Positions 38,490 through 51,903 of a stretch of DNA of 64,000 nt are shown here, one piece after another. The stretch is taken from assembly GCF_910592395.1 (NCBI RefSeq), contig NC_088314.1, forward strand, positions 5,146,001 through 5,210,000. Direction: 5' to 3'. The translations under genes were made by a program, and so were the position numbers. Within the stretch, counting starts at the first letter, position 1; every line of letters starts with the position of its first letter. The DNA comes from Lineus longissimus. Lineage: Eukaryota > Nemertea > Pilidiophora > Heteronemertea > Lineidae. The notes beneath the pieces are model-generated. The model was not told where the DNA came from. It saw nothing but the letters and a program-made list of their open reading frames with translations, and made no database searches.

Positions 38490-41400
38490 ATAAATTTAAA
38501 AGCATGCACTACATAGGGATGACATGGCATGACCTCACTTTTGGCTGATACCAAATTGTTATCAATATAATGTCAAAGTGACACTGATTTGATGTCAGTC
38601 TGTCATTATGGTATTATTAAATGTCAGACTCTCATCTTCCGTTGCAAGATATCACTCTGAGATCAGCGTATATTTCTGTGAGGTGATCATAATACATGCA
38701 TACGTTTGTCGTGACAAGAAAAGGTCTATACCCACGAAAATAATCCTGAAGATAGAAAAAGTAGTTCTCTGTAGTCCATCAACATGTCAATTTGTCTGAA
38801 GTAAAGACACGCTTTATCCGATATGGTCACCTAAATGAACCTAAGAAATGTTTTGATAACGTTTTATTGCCTTTATTGAGAATTTTATTATCCTGGAGAT
38901 TATGTGTGATAAATAAAGACTATTCTGGCGTCATCTTTTCCCTGAACATGCGATAATGATTACATAACGTTCCGATGACGTTTAAAGCTGAACTGTCTCC
39001 TTTACGCTAAACTACGATTTCAGTGACATCAATTATTATCTTGCCAGCATCCCAGGCGGGTGTAAAAAGAAGAATAAAAGAATGTATCGAAAGATTGTAT
39101 CTAAGTCCTTTATCTCTATAGCCATAAGTCCCTGAATAATAATTGGTAGGATTATTCTTCTTTGGAGTTACTAGATGATTTACTTTCAGGGGGCGGTGAT
39201 AATTCATGTCCGGCAATTATTGATACACCTAAATCTGGGCAAGTTTATCACGTTGACTGTGGCTGAATTCGATCTCTTGACCGCTAGCTTAAAGATCCGC
39301 GCCACAAGACCACTACACAGTTTCCCCGGTCTTTTCCCTGTTCCCGTCGTAATAATGGAGATGATCAACAAATGAATACGTTTATTATTCGGTTATCTGA
39401 CTGTTCAGCTTTAAAGATTGTTTTTAGTTTATCCTCTGAGTGACCTGAACGCCTTGGCCTGCTGTCACTGGAACTCGCCCTGACTCAGCAGGTTGCGAAT
39501 TGAGAATCAATGACACGAATGTTTACCTGAATGTCAAAAGGTTCCATCCATTGTGTCATGGATTGAATGTCTAAAAGATAGGTAATGTAGAGGCCAAATA
39601 ACATTACGTTATTTCTCGCCTTCGGTTCGTATCTGTAACAGGTTCGTACGAGGACAACTCTAGACCACTACTTCGTCCCCAAAAGGTGTACAGCGTAGCG
39701 GATCGAAGCTAGGACAACTCAAACATGCTTGGGGTCCTTTGGACGTGTGCTGTTATGATTTACTACCCAATACAGTATTACATGTACATGTACATGTATC
39801 CAACATGGTGGCCGAAGAAAATTATCTACCGGTAATGAAGAAATTCGAGTCACAAAATGGTGATCTTTGTCCATAACTTTGCCCAAGTTATTCGTTTGTG
39901 ATATTCAGCCAGAGGGGTTATTATGAATGAAAACACCCCCTATGAAACATTACAACGTATCCGTGTCAGATTAAAAGATTAGGCGGATAAATTTAACCAC
40001 TAAACAATCGCTGAAGGCGGATAATTTGTCTTCCAATTGTTGTTCTTGGTCATATTACCCTCCCTGATCACTTCTTTCACCAGCCCACCGGCATGGAAAT
40101 GATATCTCATCGACCCGTTCCCGCCAAGGGGTCGGTCACTGTGCCCATCATCACCCTGTGGTATTAATATCTGTTATGCTGAGGTAAGGGTTTGCTGTTA
40201 TTCTGAGTTAAAATGATGTAGAATCTCATTCTCACCCACACAATTAGAGAATCCACCATAGAGTTGAATTGCACACTCCATAATCGTGTAAAGGAGGAAA
40301 AGATGCTAAACAACAGAAATAATGCTATGCCTGCATTATGTCCACTCTACTACTTGTATATGGAACGATAACTGCGTTTATGTCCCCCTGTTTCGTTTAC
40401 ATGCAACATCAAATGAAAACTATGCGATCGTAGCCAAAGTAATCTTTTTTAGCTAAAGAATACACGTACTATACACGTACAGCAACATACAAGTGTTACG
40501 TTTAACTCCATCTATTTACGAAGCAACTATTCTAATATTCGACAAGAAAATTCCATAGTTACCCCTGGCCTAAGTCCGACTCTTCGGGCCGGGATGACGT
40601 TATACTGGAGAAAAACAATTGAAAATAAAATGTCCACACAATTTTTTGATTTAAAAAAGAGGCTGGGATTCTACTCCAGTACCCTCGAACAACTTTCTCC
40701 TACTTTCTTGTCGAGATTTTGTAGTAACGTTATGCGGGAGCTAGCGATATTTTTTAGTTTTTTGACGAAATACGTAACAGTTACAACGGTCACGTAACGG
40801 CCACGCACCATTACCACATTAACGGCCGCATAACACGAACAACCGCCACGTAACGTTAAGACATTAACGGCCACGCAACATTAACGCCGGTACCAACGAC
40901 AGATATTTACCTTTCATCTTCGTTCTCCTGGGCGAGCGTTAGCGAAGAAAGGTAGATCTAAAAGAGATTACCAAGAATACTGAGTAAAGATAGATGACAA
41001 ACTATTTTAGATAAAGTGGAATCAATTTGGAAATGTTATGAAGTTTTGAGAAGTGGAAATGTGTTATTGTTATGAATCAGTAAAACTTACAGTTAATGAC
41101 CGAATTGGTACATGTACATGTAATTGATTGAAAGTCGTCATACAATGTACAGTTGCATGCATGTACATTGAAGAGAACAAAATAGAAGCAATTACTGAAT
41201 TTATGTGTTATATCTATTTGTGTTTCTTTTAAATCAGCTGATGGTGGTTCGATATCAAGTTATTACAAAAGGTCTTCAAAATGATTTTTTTAAATTGATG
41301 AATAATAAATAGAAGCGTCGTTGAAATTACATGTATAAGAAAATACCGATGAAAAGAAAAAAGATATCAAAATCCATCAACCGTGTGCATGTATGTATAC

Positions 41401-44400
41401 AAATATATGGCATGATAAAAAGGACTTTTGAATTCTCCAGCACGATATTTTGTTGTGGGTGCGTTATAAAATTTAAAACAAATGAATAACTGAAATCGAT
41501 TCGGTCATGGTGTTTAGACGAATAGTATATTGGGGACTTATTTAGGAGATCTTAAATGAACTGACTCTGCAAAAATTTAAAGAAATGTGGTATTTGAACG
41601 TCCATCGTGACAGCCGTTGTTCAGTTGTTAGGAAAATAAATTTAAACTTTCGAACCCAAAAGCTGAAAATTACGAATTGTAGCTTTTAATCACGAACAAC
41701 ATATACTCCAGCCAAGTAAATTGTACAAATTAACTACATTGGAAAAAAACATTTATCATAATTTGTTTACCTTTGAAATTCCTTATACGTGTAATATTCG
41801 TTTTCGGACAAAATTACGAGAGAATGGAAAAAAGACATGTAGTAATATTCTTCAAGTTTTTCCAGTTAAATTAAGGATTTTAAGTTTCCTTATCTATAAA
41901 CGTAGGCCCTACAAATTACTGTTTGTGTTGTCAGCCCGACCAAAGATCCGCCGTGAATCGTTTTTTTTCCAAGTTGTCATAGTAAATCTTTCTAGTCACT
42001 GAACGTTTTACCGGGAAGCCGATTCACAACAACCTTTTAAAGAAAACTAAGTCCATGTTGGCCTAATTCTATTTCTTCGGTCAATTTGTGACAAGACATG
42101 TCCACAAGCAAGTGCTGACCGTTTGTTGCATCTCAGGAGACATAAGGAATTCCAATGATTGAATTATACGGTTTATTTATCATTTATTCATCTGGTAAAA
42201 TGTAATAACCATGTTGCTGATAGAAAGAGTTTAAATTCAACGATAATGAAATTATGTATGTAACAATGTACAGAGGAATTTGCGGCCGTGACGGAGTCCC
42301 GTAACGACAAAAACCGGTGTGACGTAACCTACGGCATCTGGTGAATGTACTACTATAATGTACGTGACTACGTTGTAATCTTTTTAGAAAGGTATCGGGA
42401 AAATCATGATAATATTTTGATATCAGGAACAAATAGCACGTGTCGTTATTATTATTATTATTTCAATATTTCATATTTTTAGTTTTTTATACGTGTCAGA
42501 CTAAACAAAGTGCGGTGTAAGCAGTTTCTTTCTTTCATAAGAATGCGATGGTCGTGACACATTCATTATGTCTTTTTCTATTGGCGACCTCATTTTATGA
42601 TTTAGATGACCACATATGTTGTTAATCGGTGTTAATTGTATTCAAGTAATGACAAAGATTTGAAATTAATGGTAACAAAGTTGGAGGTTAGATCATATTC
42701 TGTGTCAAACGAGTTATTTTCTTTTTCCTTGTTGATATATCTAATGAGGCGGCGAGCGTCTTTCCCTTAGACAAGTACTGTTTGATCTTCGTTCGAGTAA
42801 GTCATTGTTTCGATTTTTGAAATGGAAAATTACAAATACGAAAATTTGTGACAAACGAATTACTGCACTACATTTACTTCACCGATATCTTACTTATCAT
42901 AGCTTCCTTCGAATTGCAATTAATTTTGTTTTACATAACATTTTATTTAATTATAAGTTATTAAATTTTTGTGTCAGATTTCTTAATGATTACATATAAC
43001 GCACTGTTGTTACTTAATGTTTCGATAAACTCATCAGCAAGAGACAAAAGCATGATAATAAATTTCTTTGTCATAGCATGTTGAAATGAGAAAGAATATG
43101 ACCCTGACACAACCTGCCGACGTCAGGAAATGTTCTAAACCATTCCCGTTGTTGGAATTTCAGCATAACGCAAGATATCAAAACTGGCATAAGCCAAAAA
43201 TAAGTCGAATTATTCTGAATCAATAATATAAAACTTTGATAATTGAGCAAGTTACTATGGTTACCGGAAATTATAACACAGTCATAATCATATGCAGAAA
43301 TATAGAGCCAAGAATCAGAATATTATAACACATTTAAAAAAAACTCGCAAAATTCCGCCTACATGTACGTGCTTACCATATAGATAAGTATGTCCACATA
43401 TCTCATGTCTAATCCTGCCTCACTTCCCAAGGAAAGGCCAAGATGGCCCGAATATCCCTTCAAAGTAAATAAATCCCAACTGCTAACTTGGCCGAATGAC
43501 AATTCAAATCGTGATAACTCTTCTTAACTTGTTAAAATTCCGCTCACAGAATGTCACAATCGGCACACACGTCTTCGAGACTGATGCGTCAACAAAGGAC
43601 AAGAAACCGCCTCCTTTGTCCGCACTAATCAAACTTTTCTGCAAATTCGAGTCAGACATATGCAAACTTTTGTCCCGTTAGTGTCTCTTACTATTCTATT
43701 ATCCCCATAGCATGTTCGTGAAACTGATCTGATGTCGCCGGCAACGTTTTTTCTGTATTAGAATATTGCGCATTCTCATTCTTCTTCAGCGCCTTTTCGC
43801 TTATCTTGTCCTGGGCACCCTCTTACCAACTGGTCGCTGGGCAAACCGATTTCGTTTGGTTAACCATTTCGGTATTGTTCAACCTCATGAGAAACCACCG
43901 AATAGCAGATTGGTAAATCTTCAAAGCTTGGGGCGGTTAAAATCGAACATAAACAATGCGAGAATGGCTTAAGCTTTTAATGTTTTTGTATTAGCTTAGC
44001 AAGGCGAAAAGAAATAATTGTACTTCCTACGCGAAGCTTAACTCTTTATGGACGCAGTTATCGCCAAATCGAGAATATTGAGAAAAATATCGAGGACTAC
44101 ATAATTATTTCTACTTCAAGAAGATTGATAGATTGCTCCGAAAACGCCTTCGAAATTCTTTCAACACTTCAGGTGTGATTCAGCTTCTTAAATACAGCTA
44201 AAAGGCATAATCGGATAAGATTTTTTCGGCAAAAATGTTGATCGTTGCGGTGCCCCCACCCGATAAAGTGTATCAAGTGAATTCGAACTATCTCGTTGGC
44301 CCTGGGGATATTTTGGTAGCCAGACGTTTCTGACGAAATCGATTCCTCAAGTTGATAACATGTTAGATCTTCGCGGAAGTAAACCTTCCCCGAGCATATG

Positions 44401-47400
44401 TGGATGACGGCCGAACAAGCACTTTTACTGACGTTGAAATGCCAAGGAAAAGAGATGAAATTGCAGACAACAACTCACAGCAACTTTACTTCATGAGAAA
44501 ACGTCAAATATCGTCTAAATATCGTGTAGAGCTGCATAGATGAATTTCAAACTAAAGGTAATGACACCGTCCTAGTAGTACATTGTATACCTATACACTG
44601 TTCCAAGATGGATTTTGATCAAATGGTATGGCTTTTCGAGTAATACTTTATCAATATTGGTGGCTACGAATGGAACTATAGGCCTATCTTACATCCAATA
44701 TCCCAAACAAACATGCATTACTCCTGATAGATGTCGACTAGATCACTAGTTGCATGACTGACATCGACTTCATTGAGGTCAGGTGCTGCCAAAGTTCTGT
44801 CCTTTCGAATGGCAACTTTTTCAGGTCTATTTGTTGGGCATTACACCCCGACATCGTCACTGGTGTTCACTTTGACAGTATTGTCCAGGGGATGCCCTGA
44901 CTATGATTGATGACACCAAGGTGACAGTGATTAATTATCTCGTTCAGTAGTGGCTTGGGACATGGAAATTTTGAGGAAGATACGATCTAAAAATTCATGA
45001 GAATTCGTCAAGTTAAAGAAGCAATGGCCTTCGGACTGGAAAAACGAAAAGAAAGCAAAACGCACAGAATTTGGCTCAAAACGGCACGATCACTAAGATA
45101 TAAGTTAATGTCGAATCATTCTAACAAGCAATCATGTCGAATCCTACCTCAGCTAATCCCTTTGGTCCTGGCTAGTCTAGCTGAAAAATCCAAATTGGCC
45201 CCTTTGAGTCGAAGTAGCATGGTCTCTTTAAGTGGACTTCAGATCTTGGGACATTGAAAATTGACAGGAAGCGGGATCGATCAAAGTGACAGAGATGGAT
45301 CAGGATAGACGCCTTTATCGGGTAGCATACCACACATTTCGCTGCCCCCTTTTTGGTATTTTACGAATCAGATGATTAAGACACTGCATCGGCCATTTTT
45401 CTCCTGGTTGTACGATCTCCTTTATATCTGTGTTCCCCTGGCCACCGTGGCTGCAACTAGCTCACAGCAGTAGGCAACCCCCGCACCGCCACAACCCATC
45501 CGAACTCTAAAAAACGCGATGATGAAACCCGGTCGTGGGGCTGCATGCAATGCCAAATAGCTAAGGGTGGCACTGGGCACGGCCGGAGGGTCTTCGTGGA
45601 ATATCCTCGTGGTGTGTGTGTGTGAGGGAGGGGGTCACCGCAGGCACGCCGCTACGGGGTTCTCCCACAGTAAATTTTGAAACCCAGACGCTCTGAGATG
45701 CGTAGCATTCTTGACGACATACTGTCATAACTATAATTCTTGCCATTCTGAAAACAGGTCTATAATGTCCGGTCAAATATTTTCATACGAATATGACTAA
45801 AAACTTACATAAAGAAAAGGTGCTGTCTCTAACCCAGATCATGCACGTATTGTTTGCAGAAAGGCGGTTTAGCAAACGTTGTTCTTCAATGATATGTTTG
45901 CCAATCCTTTATATCTCTCTTTTAACGTGCTCAGCTGTGCTAACGGAAGTCTCCGCAAAACACCTCAGTCGCCATGTGGTCCATACAGAAGCGATAGTAC
46001 AGACATTTTCAAGTTCGCCAGCATTCAAGGCTGCCGACAAATGACATGAGAAAGGTCATATCTCCCATGTCTGATATATCATATATTGTGTGATATTTGC
46101 AGAAAAGACGACGCGAACATATATATTCGGACACCGGCCATCCCCGGATATACGTCAATACAGGCGGAAACTCTACCATATCGATGGTGCCCAATAAGAT
46201 GGCCATGCTATTGCATTGTACACCGACATCAGTCAGAACAATCCAACTTAAGTGTTAAAAAAAATGGCAGTTTTGTGAATATAAATAATTGCCTTTAATT
46301 TTCCTCTTGAACATCACTGAAATTTTGTATACGAACATGTTGAGGCATGTTACAAAATGCCATGCCAATTTATAGTCGGTCTGCGTCAACCTGGCCGACT
46401 GGCATGCAAAAAAAGCAAAAAGCTTCATCTTGTGAAACCGTGTGTTTATTTTGCAATGAATTAAACTGAACAAGCGCCCGTCCGTAAATTGTATTGGTTG
46501 AGTGATAATGTGACGCAATGAGGACACCAAGGACGTGACGAAAATGATACATCTCTCGAAATAGCCTGAATTGAGATGGAGCAAATTGTCTCCGAGACGT
46601 GATTCTGCATGCTCTGCTCCTGCCGCACAATGACATCCAATTATAGTGGCGTTTGATGATATTTACTCATCCTTTCCCCCCGAACAAGCTGTGTCAATTC
46701 TTAGTGAAAAAGGCGACAGCATCTTTAGTTTTTTCATTGTACCAGACGCTAGTGTAACAGGAATTAGTATCCCCTCGGAGTTTATGTCATACCATAATTC
46801 GTTACGTACAGGAGCAGAGCTATATAGTACCTAATAGTCGGTCTTCGATTAGGAAATATTCATAGTATAACGTTTCATGCCACTGCTCAAACCAAATTAC
46901 AATGTTAAAAAAGCAATTGATATCTATCCAACAATTACTGGGACCTCGCAATATCGCTCAGCTTTTCCTGAATCTACCCCGTCGCATCAATGGGAACGGT
47001 TGAAATCAGTAGTGAACTCTCGTGGACATCATAAAAACCAAAGCAAACTGCCGAGAGAGGAAAGCATTGACCAGGCGAAGTTGCCTACCTATTCCCTGTT
47101 CCTTTTTCCCAATTCTCATAACCTAATTACTTATTCCCGACTCCTAGTCTAACATCTTGTATATGAATCTTCAAGTGTTGAAATTCATGCGATGTTGTTG
47201 TGATCACTATGAACAGATCTAGTGCTTGAAACCTCAAACCTCAGACATTTCAATACTCGTATTAGGAAGAAACGAGTCTATCTTGATAAATGGGCCACAC
47301 TTATAAACTGCTATAACGTGAGAGTCAAGACAATACCTTCAGTACCTCAAAGATCAAGGTTCTTTGTGAAGGTATAAATGAAATGATACGGTCAAGATAT

Positions 47401-47550
47401 ATTCCCTCTTCGCTTCATGCATCAAATTATTTCCTTTTTATATACTTACAAAAGATTACCCAAGAACGAATACAGATCCTTCAGTCCAAAGTCCATGGTC
47501 CAGTACCGGCAAAGTGATATCAATCCCATCTGAAATGCACATTATTCCGT
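38490..47550. other. No recognisable gene; expected to hold the Wnt7 first exon or its intron
   Basis: I find no supported exon. Short repeats include ACATGTACATGTA tracts (about 39780, 41110) and a cluster of TAACGGCCACG-like units at about 40790-40880. A plus-strand ORF at 45793-46044 contains a hydrophobic stretch (MICLPILYISLLTCSAVL) but has no splice or family support. Confidence 0.5.
40787..40892. repeat. Short degenerate tandem cluster, TAACGGCCACG-like
   Basis: About six imperfect copies of AACGGCCACG(TAAC) / ATTAACGGCC within 105 bp. No coding signal. Confidence 0.55.
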
Positions 47551-47557
47551 TTCGAAT

Positions 47558-47914
47558 TCATGTCCAAAAAGAACTGATCCGTGGATTAGAAGAATCGTCA
47601 ACTTCAAACCTGGAATTGAATTGAACCACGCTTAATGCTTTGTTTAGTTGTGATCCCTTCTTGTTTCGACGTCCAAATTGATATTCATCTAGTTGAGCGG
47701 CGATTATGACAGTGATTACAAACCTAGATTGGTTTGGGTAAAAGATGTGGGCTGAACTGTCGTATGAACATGACGTGACAAACGGACCGGTGAGACTATA
47801 GTGATTCAAAACCACATCACACGTCCCTGATATATTTGCCGACACATACGTGTAAAATTTTAAAAATCTAACTCTAATTCTCAAGTGCACACGATCAAAT
47901 CTGATAGCCAACAA
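47558..47914 (-). CDS. Possible further exon or remnant of the PAN-like gene
   Basis: A 118-codon open frame with cysteines (SGTCDVVLNHYSLTGPFVTS, then CSYDS) and a hydrophobic beta-like stretch (RFVITVIIAAQL). An acceptor-like CTATCAG precedes FDRVHLRIRV. Its phase does not fit the CAG|GTAGAA donor of the upstream exon. I recognise no family. Confidence 0.25.
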   Translation of the reverse strand: MLAIRFDRVHLRIRVRFLKFYTYVSANISGTCDVVLNHYSLTGPFVTSCSYDSSAHIFYPNQSRFVITVIIAAQLDEYQFGRRNKKGSQLNKALSVVQFNSRFEVDDSSNPRISSFWT

Positions 47915-48449
47915 AAGGCAATGATTTTAGTTTCAACATAAACCACCCAGACAATCAGTGCGAAAAAACACACGTGGTTACCATGACCGAGCCATGAATA
48001 TGCCGGAGATGTCTTAACTGAACTAAAGAAATCGTAATTTATACTAAATACAGCCGGATGGTACTGAAAAAGAATCCCAAGTTAAGGAGGATCAGGTCGA
48101 AAGCGAAACTCGTAAACATCTTATTTGACGTTTTCTTTGTAAAGTTACCAATGATTATCGTGAATTAAGTTGACGATGATAACTGCTTTATGCCAGGTCA
48201 TGCGCACCTACGTCTACCTCAGATTCGTCCGTTTGGCGTTTCAGAAGTTATGATGAGACTGTCGAGGGATGAGGTGAAACACTTTTTTTTTTTAATGTTC
48301 GGGGATTGAATCCAAAGGTCTTAAAATAAGCCTGTCGCTTGAAAGTAGTATTCGAGTAAAAGAAGACTATGATGTAAAACTCATATCCAGGTTCTTTTCC
48401 GCTGATTACACTGTACGCAGCATACCCTCGGGAAGCAGGATGAAACTCA

Positions 48450-49427
48450 TCAATATTCAAACTGTTCTACCTGTGTTAGGATGCTGTCGCCATTACTTCC
48501 AGCGGAAGTCGAAAACACATACATGATTTCAGCATTTTGTCCAGATTTAATGAATCTAACGTCCGGTAATCGGTATCTGAAGCTGATTCGCACGTCTCTT
48601 ACCCCAAAGTCCTGATTTACCATTTTCTCAGCACCCTCTTTCGGAAGACACACTAATTTGTATCCCAACAATACGGGGAGGGATTTTGTCGTGAACAGAA
48701 TGATGAAAAGGTCTCTGTTAATCATCAAATTATTCCATAAATCATTTGCTTCGCTGAATGGACAAGCCTGATTCAGACAGGGATCCATGTCTATTCCATG
48801 CGAATATCTTGTATGTTGCAGCAAGACTAAAATGTGGAGTTTTACCGTACCCGGCCTTATTGCCATAACAAGTAGGTCAACACTCCTCGTGAAATGAACC
48901 CTCATTCCAGAATAATTAGGGTTAAATCTGGCTTTAAATCCACCGTATAACAGGACGAGAAATTTGGGCAAAATCTTGAATTTATAAATTGTAAACTGAA
49001 AAGACCTATCAAAACGCAGCACACATTTATCTTTAAAAAATACAATCTCGATATCAGCATGCCTCAAATCCCTCCTAGGAACTGCCACTTCACCTTTACA
49101 TCTTCCGTCTCTAATGTCGTAAAATCTATTTTTTATTTGTTTCAGAAAGTCGCAATACAGGAATATTTTTGAAGTGAAATGGAGGCCATCTTGTCCGATC
49201 GAGCACTCCGTTTCATACGATGAATTATACTCCACTTGGTATACGTCCCTCTTACGTTTTCTATAAGCGAGTGTTGTAAAGCCAGGGGGCCTGTCCTTGT
49301 CTGATTGTTCAGCAATGACAATAAACCACCCTGACGCTGGATCATAGTTCCATGTATCTTGTTTTGCTAGTTTTATTGGAGGTATAAAGAGTGCATTGCC
49401 ACTTCTTTTATAGGTAATGGCATCACC
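48450..49427 (-). CDS. Terminal exon of the PAN-like gene
   Basis: Acceptor CTCCTTTCTTAG before 49427; 325 codons to a TGA at 48450. Starts GDAITYKRSGNALFIPPIKL, then WNYDPASGWFIVIAEQ. Reading continues smoothly in a shifted frame just after the stop (48248-48446, FHPASRGYAAYSVISGKEPG), so a frameshift, a base error or a missed intron is possible. Another protein-like minus frame follows at 47558-47914. Confidence 0.55.
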   Translation of the reverse strand, partial: GDAITYKRSGNALFIPPIKLAKQDTWNYDPASGWFIVIAEQSDKDRPPGFTTLAYRKRKRDVYQVEYNSSYETECSIGQDGLHFTSKIFLYCDFLKQIKNRFYDIRDGRCKGEVAVPRRDLRHADIEIVFFKDKCVLRFDRSFQFTIYKFKILPKFLVLLYGGFKARFNPNYSGMRVHFTRSVDLLVMAIRPGTVKLHILVLLQHTRYSHGIDMDPCLNQACPFSEANDLWNNLMINRDLFIILFTTKSLPVLLGYKLVCLPKEGAEKMVNQDFGVRDVRISFRYRLPDVRFIKSGQNAEIMYVFSTSAGSNGDSILTQVEQFEY

Positions 49428-51533
49428 CTAAGAAAGGAGGTGAAGTCAATTTGCATTGCCCACAACTTGATATAATAATTGATACTGCTAATGTCATCTT
49501 TTACCAGCAAGCAAATGTCTCACTGCAATATCGCAATCAGCAGAACAGATTTTCGAAGTCGGCGAGTGATACAAATGCTACACCTTAAACTTTATATATT
49601 TCTGCATGTGACCATGTAAAAATCCATAAAAATCATTGATTTCCACAACGATACACGAGTCTTGTTGTTTGGAAGAGTGAATTCGATGGTATAATATGCA
49701 ACACGAGCGCCCTTCTGGCATGGCTGTAAGCTTATGTTGATTGAAACTAACTCCAATGAAATCAGATGCAGGCAATTTTCATTCAGTCAGGAGTTGATTT
49801 TTGAGAGAGTTCAATACATGTACCTCTAAGTTTTAGAGGATTGGCTGACTATAGACACCTCTTCGTCACTGATTGTCGTCTATCCTGCTAAACCAAAAGA
49901 ATTCCCCTATCCTGTCAAAGCTAGGTCGTTGAGTCCCAAAGTTTCTAGATTTTGTGATATAAATAATTCTAGCCCTCCGCAGCAAAGTCAAGTGGGTTGT
50001 CGATACATTTACTAAACGTACAGGTGGAAAGCCATACGTTGCTCTTCGAGCTTCACAAAACACCCGAAGCCCATAAGCGAATGTGAAAGGTTGGGTATCA
50101 ATTATATCTATTACAATATTCCAACCACTTTGAACGCCCAATCCTTTTAAGATTTTGCTTTTTCTCACTGCACCAGTGGCCGTACATATCCTTGTAGTCG
50201 TGTTCGAAAGTAAGTCGTGTAGAAAAATGTGCAGCGTGCCTTCATGCAAGAAGACCACCAACCCTATAACGGATTCCATGAAGACGAAAGGCCGGGACAG
50301 AAGATCATTGCTGACAATACATTCGAAAGGTGAGGATGCGTTGCTCAAACGCAACTCAACCTCGCCCCCTTGGTATGTTGCCATTATATCATAAAGTACC
50401 ACTTTTACTAGCTCAGTCCGTGGACCTAATTTCTCACTTACTTGTATTAAACATTTTGTGGATGATTTGAATATAAAAATACATGAAATCAGACCAGCCA
50501 TATCCTTTTTAATGACAACCCGCCGGAAGACTTTACCTTGTTTGACATCATACATGAAATAAGGAGTTGGCCTGGTTTGCGAGAGAACGATTATTTTGTG
50601 CTCGAACCACGTTGGAAGCACTTTTCTAAAGTTAAATCGTGGACAGAAGAAAGTCGATTTGTATTCGACATTGTAGGAGCTTGTGGAGTTTTTATAGCAG
50701 TACACAAAACAGTTCATATATAACACCCCTTCGTTATTTTGGCTAAGGTGCATCAATAAGATGTACCCATGTTGGGAATTAAATGTAACAAGTCCTGTTT
50801 CGAATTTGATGAATGGAATTAACCGAGATTTTCGTTTCAATCGATATTTCCACACCTCTGCGGGCTTAATCGGGGATGCATTACTTTTTATAATATTCGT
50901 AATCAAAATCATTGTGCCCTCAGCTTTTCTTGTAAATAAACAACAACATTTACGTGACGTAAAGAGGACCACTATAAGAGTCATTTGAATATCACCCGCT
51001 CCCTTGGTGGTTCAGACAGTTTCGCCAATCTCAACTACTAAAACCTCCAGAAAGAAAAAATGTAGGCTTACCACCCAATTTTAAAATATACGGATTTAGC
51101 AAGCTATATTTTTCGTTATACATGTATTAAATACTACGAGTTTCCATCACTCGACCGAGAACCTTGGAAGTCGACGAGATGCTCACTCCTGCAACCATTC
51201 AACAATCTCAACCGATGGTGCCAGAATCATTTGAGAACCATTGCCTACAAATACCAACTTACCTTAGTTTCATACATTCGACAACCCGTTTTCAAAACAA
51301 CCTCTCGATTTTCAAGACATTGTGCCTCCTTCTGATTCAGTTGACAAAACTGACCTTTGACCCCGGGGCACACGTTAATCGTTGTACACCCATTGGCGAA
51401 GGCGCAAATGACACCACAGCTAAGTAATGAAGTAATATTATAATTGCCTATATCTGACTGTATGAGCTGGCGGTTATCAATAAGCTGTTTAAAGGAGATG
51501 GCTTGCATTGTCTTTGCCATCTTCAATATGTAA
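48450..51533 (-). CDS. Unrecognised gene with a PAN/apple-like module (partial)
   Basis: Four exons chain with matching phases: 51263-51533, 49870-51002, 49584-49746, 48450-49427, giving about 848 residues without a start. The first exon looks like a PAN/apple domain: SLLSCGVICAFANGC, INVCPG, QFCQLNQ, GCRMYE. The following roughly 750 residues are beta-rich with scattered Cys and NxS/T sites, and I recognise no family. Junctions 2 (acceptor ACCACCAAG) and the donor after 49870 (CA|GTGACG) are weak, so exon 2 might instead be a separate ORF starting at ATG 50984. The 5' end and signal peptide were not found. The gene lies just downstream of the SET-PLAT gene on the same strand. I cannot assign a function. 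Confidence 0.45.
49584..49746 (-). CDS. Short exon of the PAN-like gene
   Basis: Acceptor TTGGAGTTAG before 49746; donor TTTAAG|GTGTAG after 49584; one base plus 54 codons. Encodes SCCILYHRIHSSKQQDSCIV and DFYGFLHGH. Both phases fit. Confidence 0.4.
49870..51002 (-). CDS. Long exon of the PAN-like gene, unknown domain
   Basis: An uninterrupted frame of 377 codons (372-residue ORF from ATG 50984 to a stop at 49866). Predicted beta-rich; possible N-glycosylation sites include KNSTSS, SNASS and SNTTT. A frame this long is very unlikely by chance in AT-rich intergenic DNA. Confidence 0.6.
51263..51533 (-). CDS. PAN/apple-like exon
   Basis: Acceptor AATTTGGCAG before 51533, strong donor AAG|GTAAGT after 51263, 90 codons. 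Six cysteines in PAN-like spacing, ending GCRMYETK. PAN domains bind proteins or carbohydrates extracellularly. Confidence 0.55.
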
Positions 51534-51903
51534 CTGCCAAATTTAAACCACAGGGTTAAGTTGTCCCCATACTAAAATCACATGGCCTCGTTGTCTTCAT
51601 TTAATTCAGATGCATCCCTTTATATTCCCTAGTCTCCAGATGTGCAGCTTCTTCCCAGATGAGACGCTTTGAATGTTCATTATCCAGAATCACCGTCAAA
51701 AGCATCACAATATAAAGAATGAGAGACGTTCGACGATCAAACTTGGGTCGTTGCAGGGCATTATTTTCCTATGCCATTTACCAATCAGTGCACACCCAAA
51801 TTGTAGCAACAAACCGTAGCTTACAAAAAGATGTGCAATGTAGAAGGGCGAGGGATTTTGAGAGAACCTAAGAACGAAGATGATAAAAGTATAATTTTTG
51901 CAG

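Noticed and set aside
40594-40874. Overlapping 67-codon ORFs on both strands
   Set aside because: They arise from low-complexity and TAACGGCCACG-like repeat sequence.
45793-46044. Plus-strand ORF with a signal-like hydrophobic segment
   Set aside because: No donor, no partner exon, no family; a hydrophobic stretch alone is weak evidence. It is on the wrong strand to be the missing Wnt7 exon 1.
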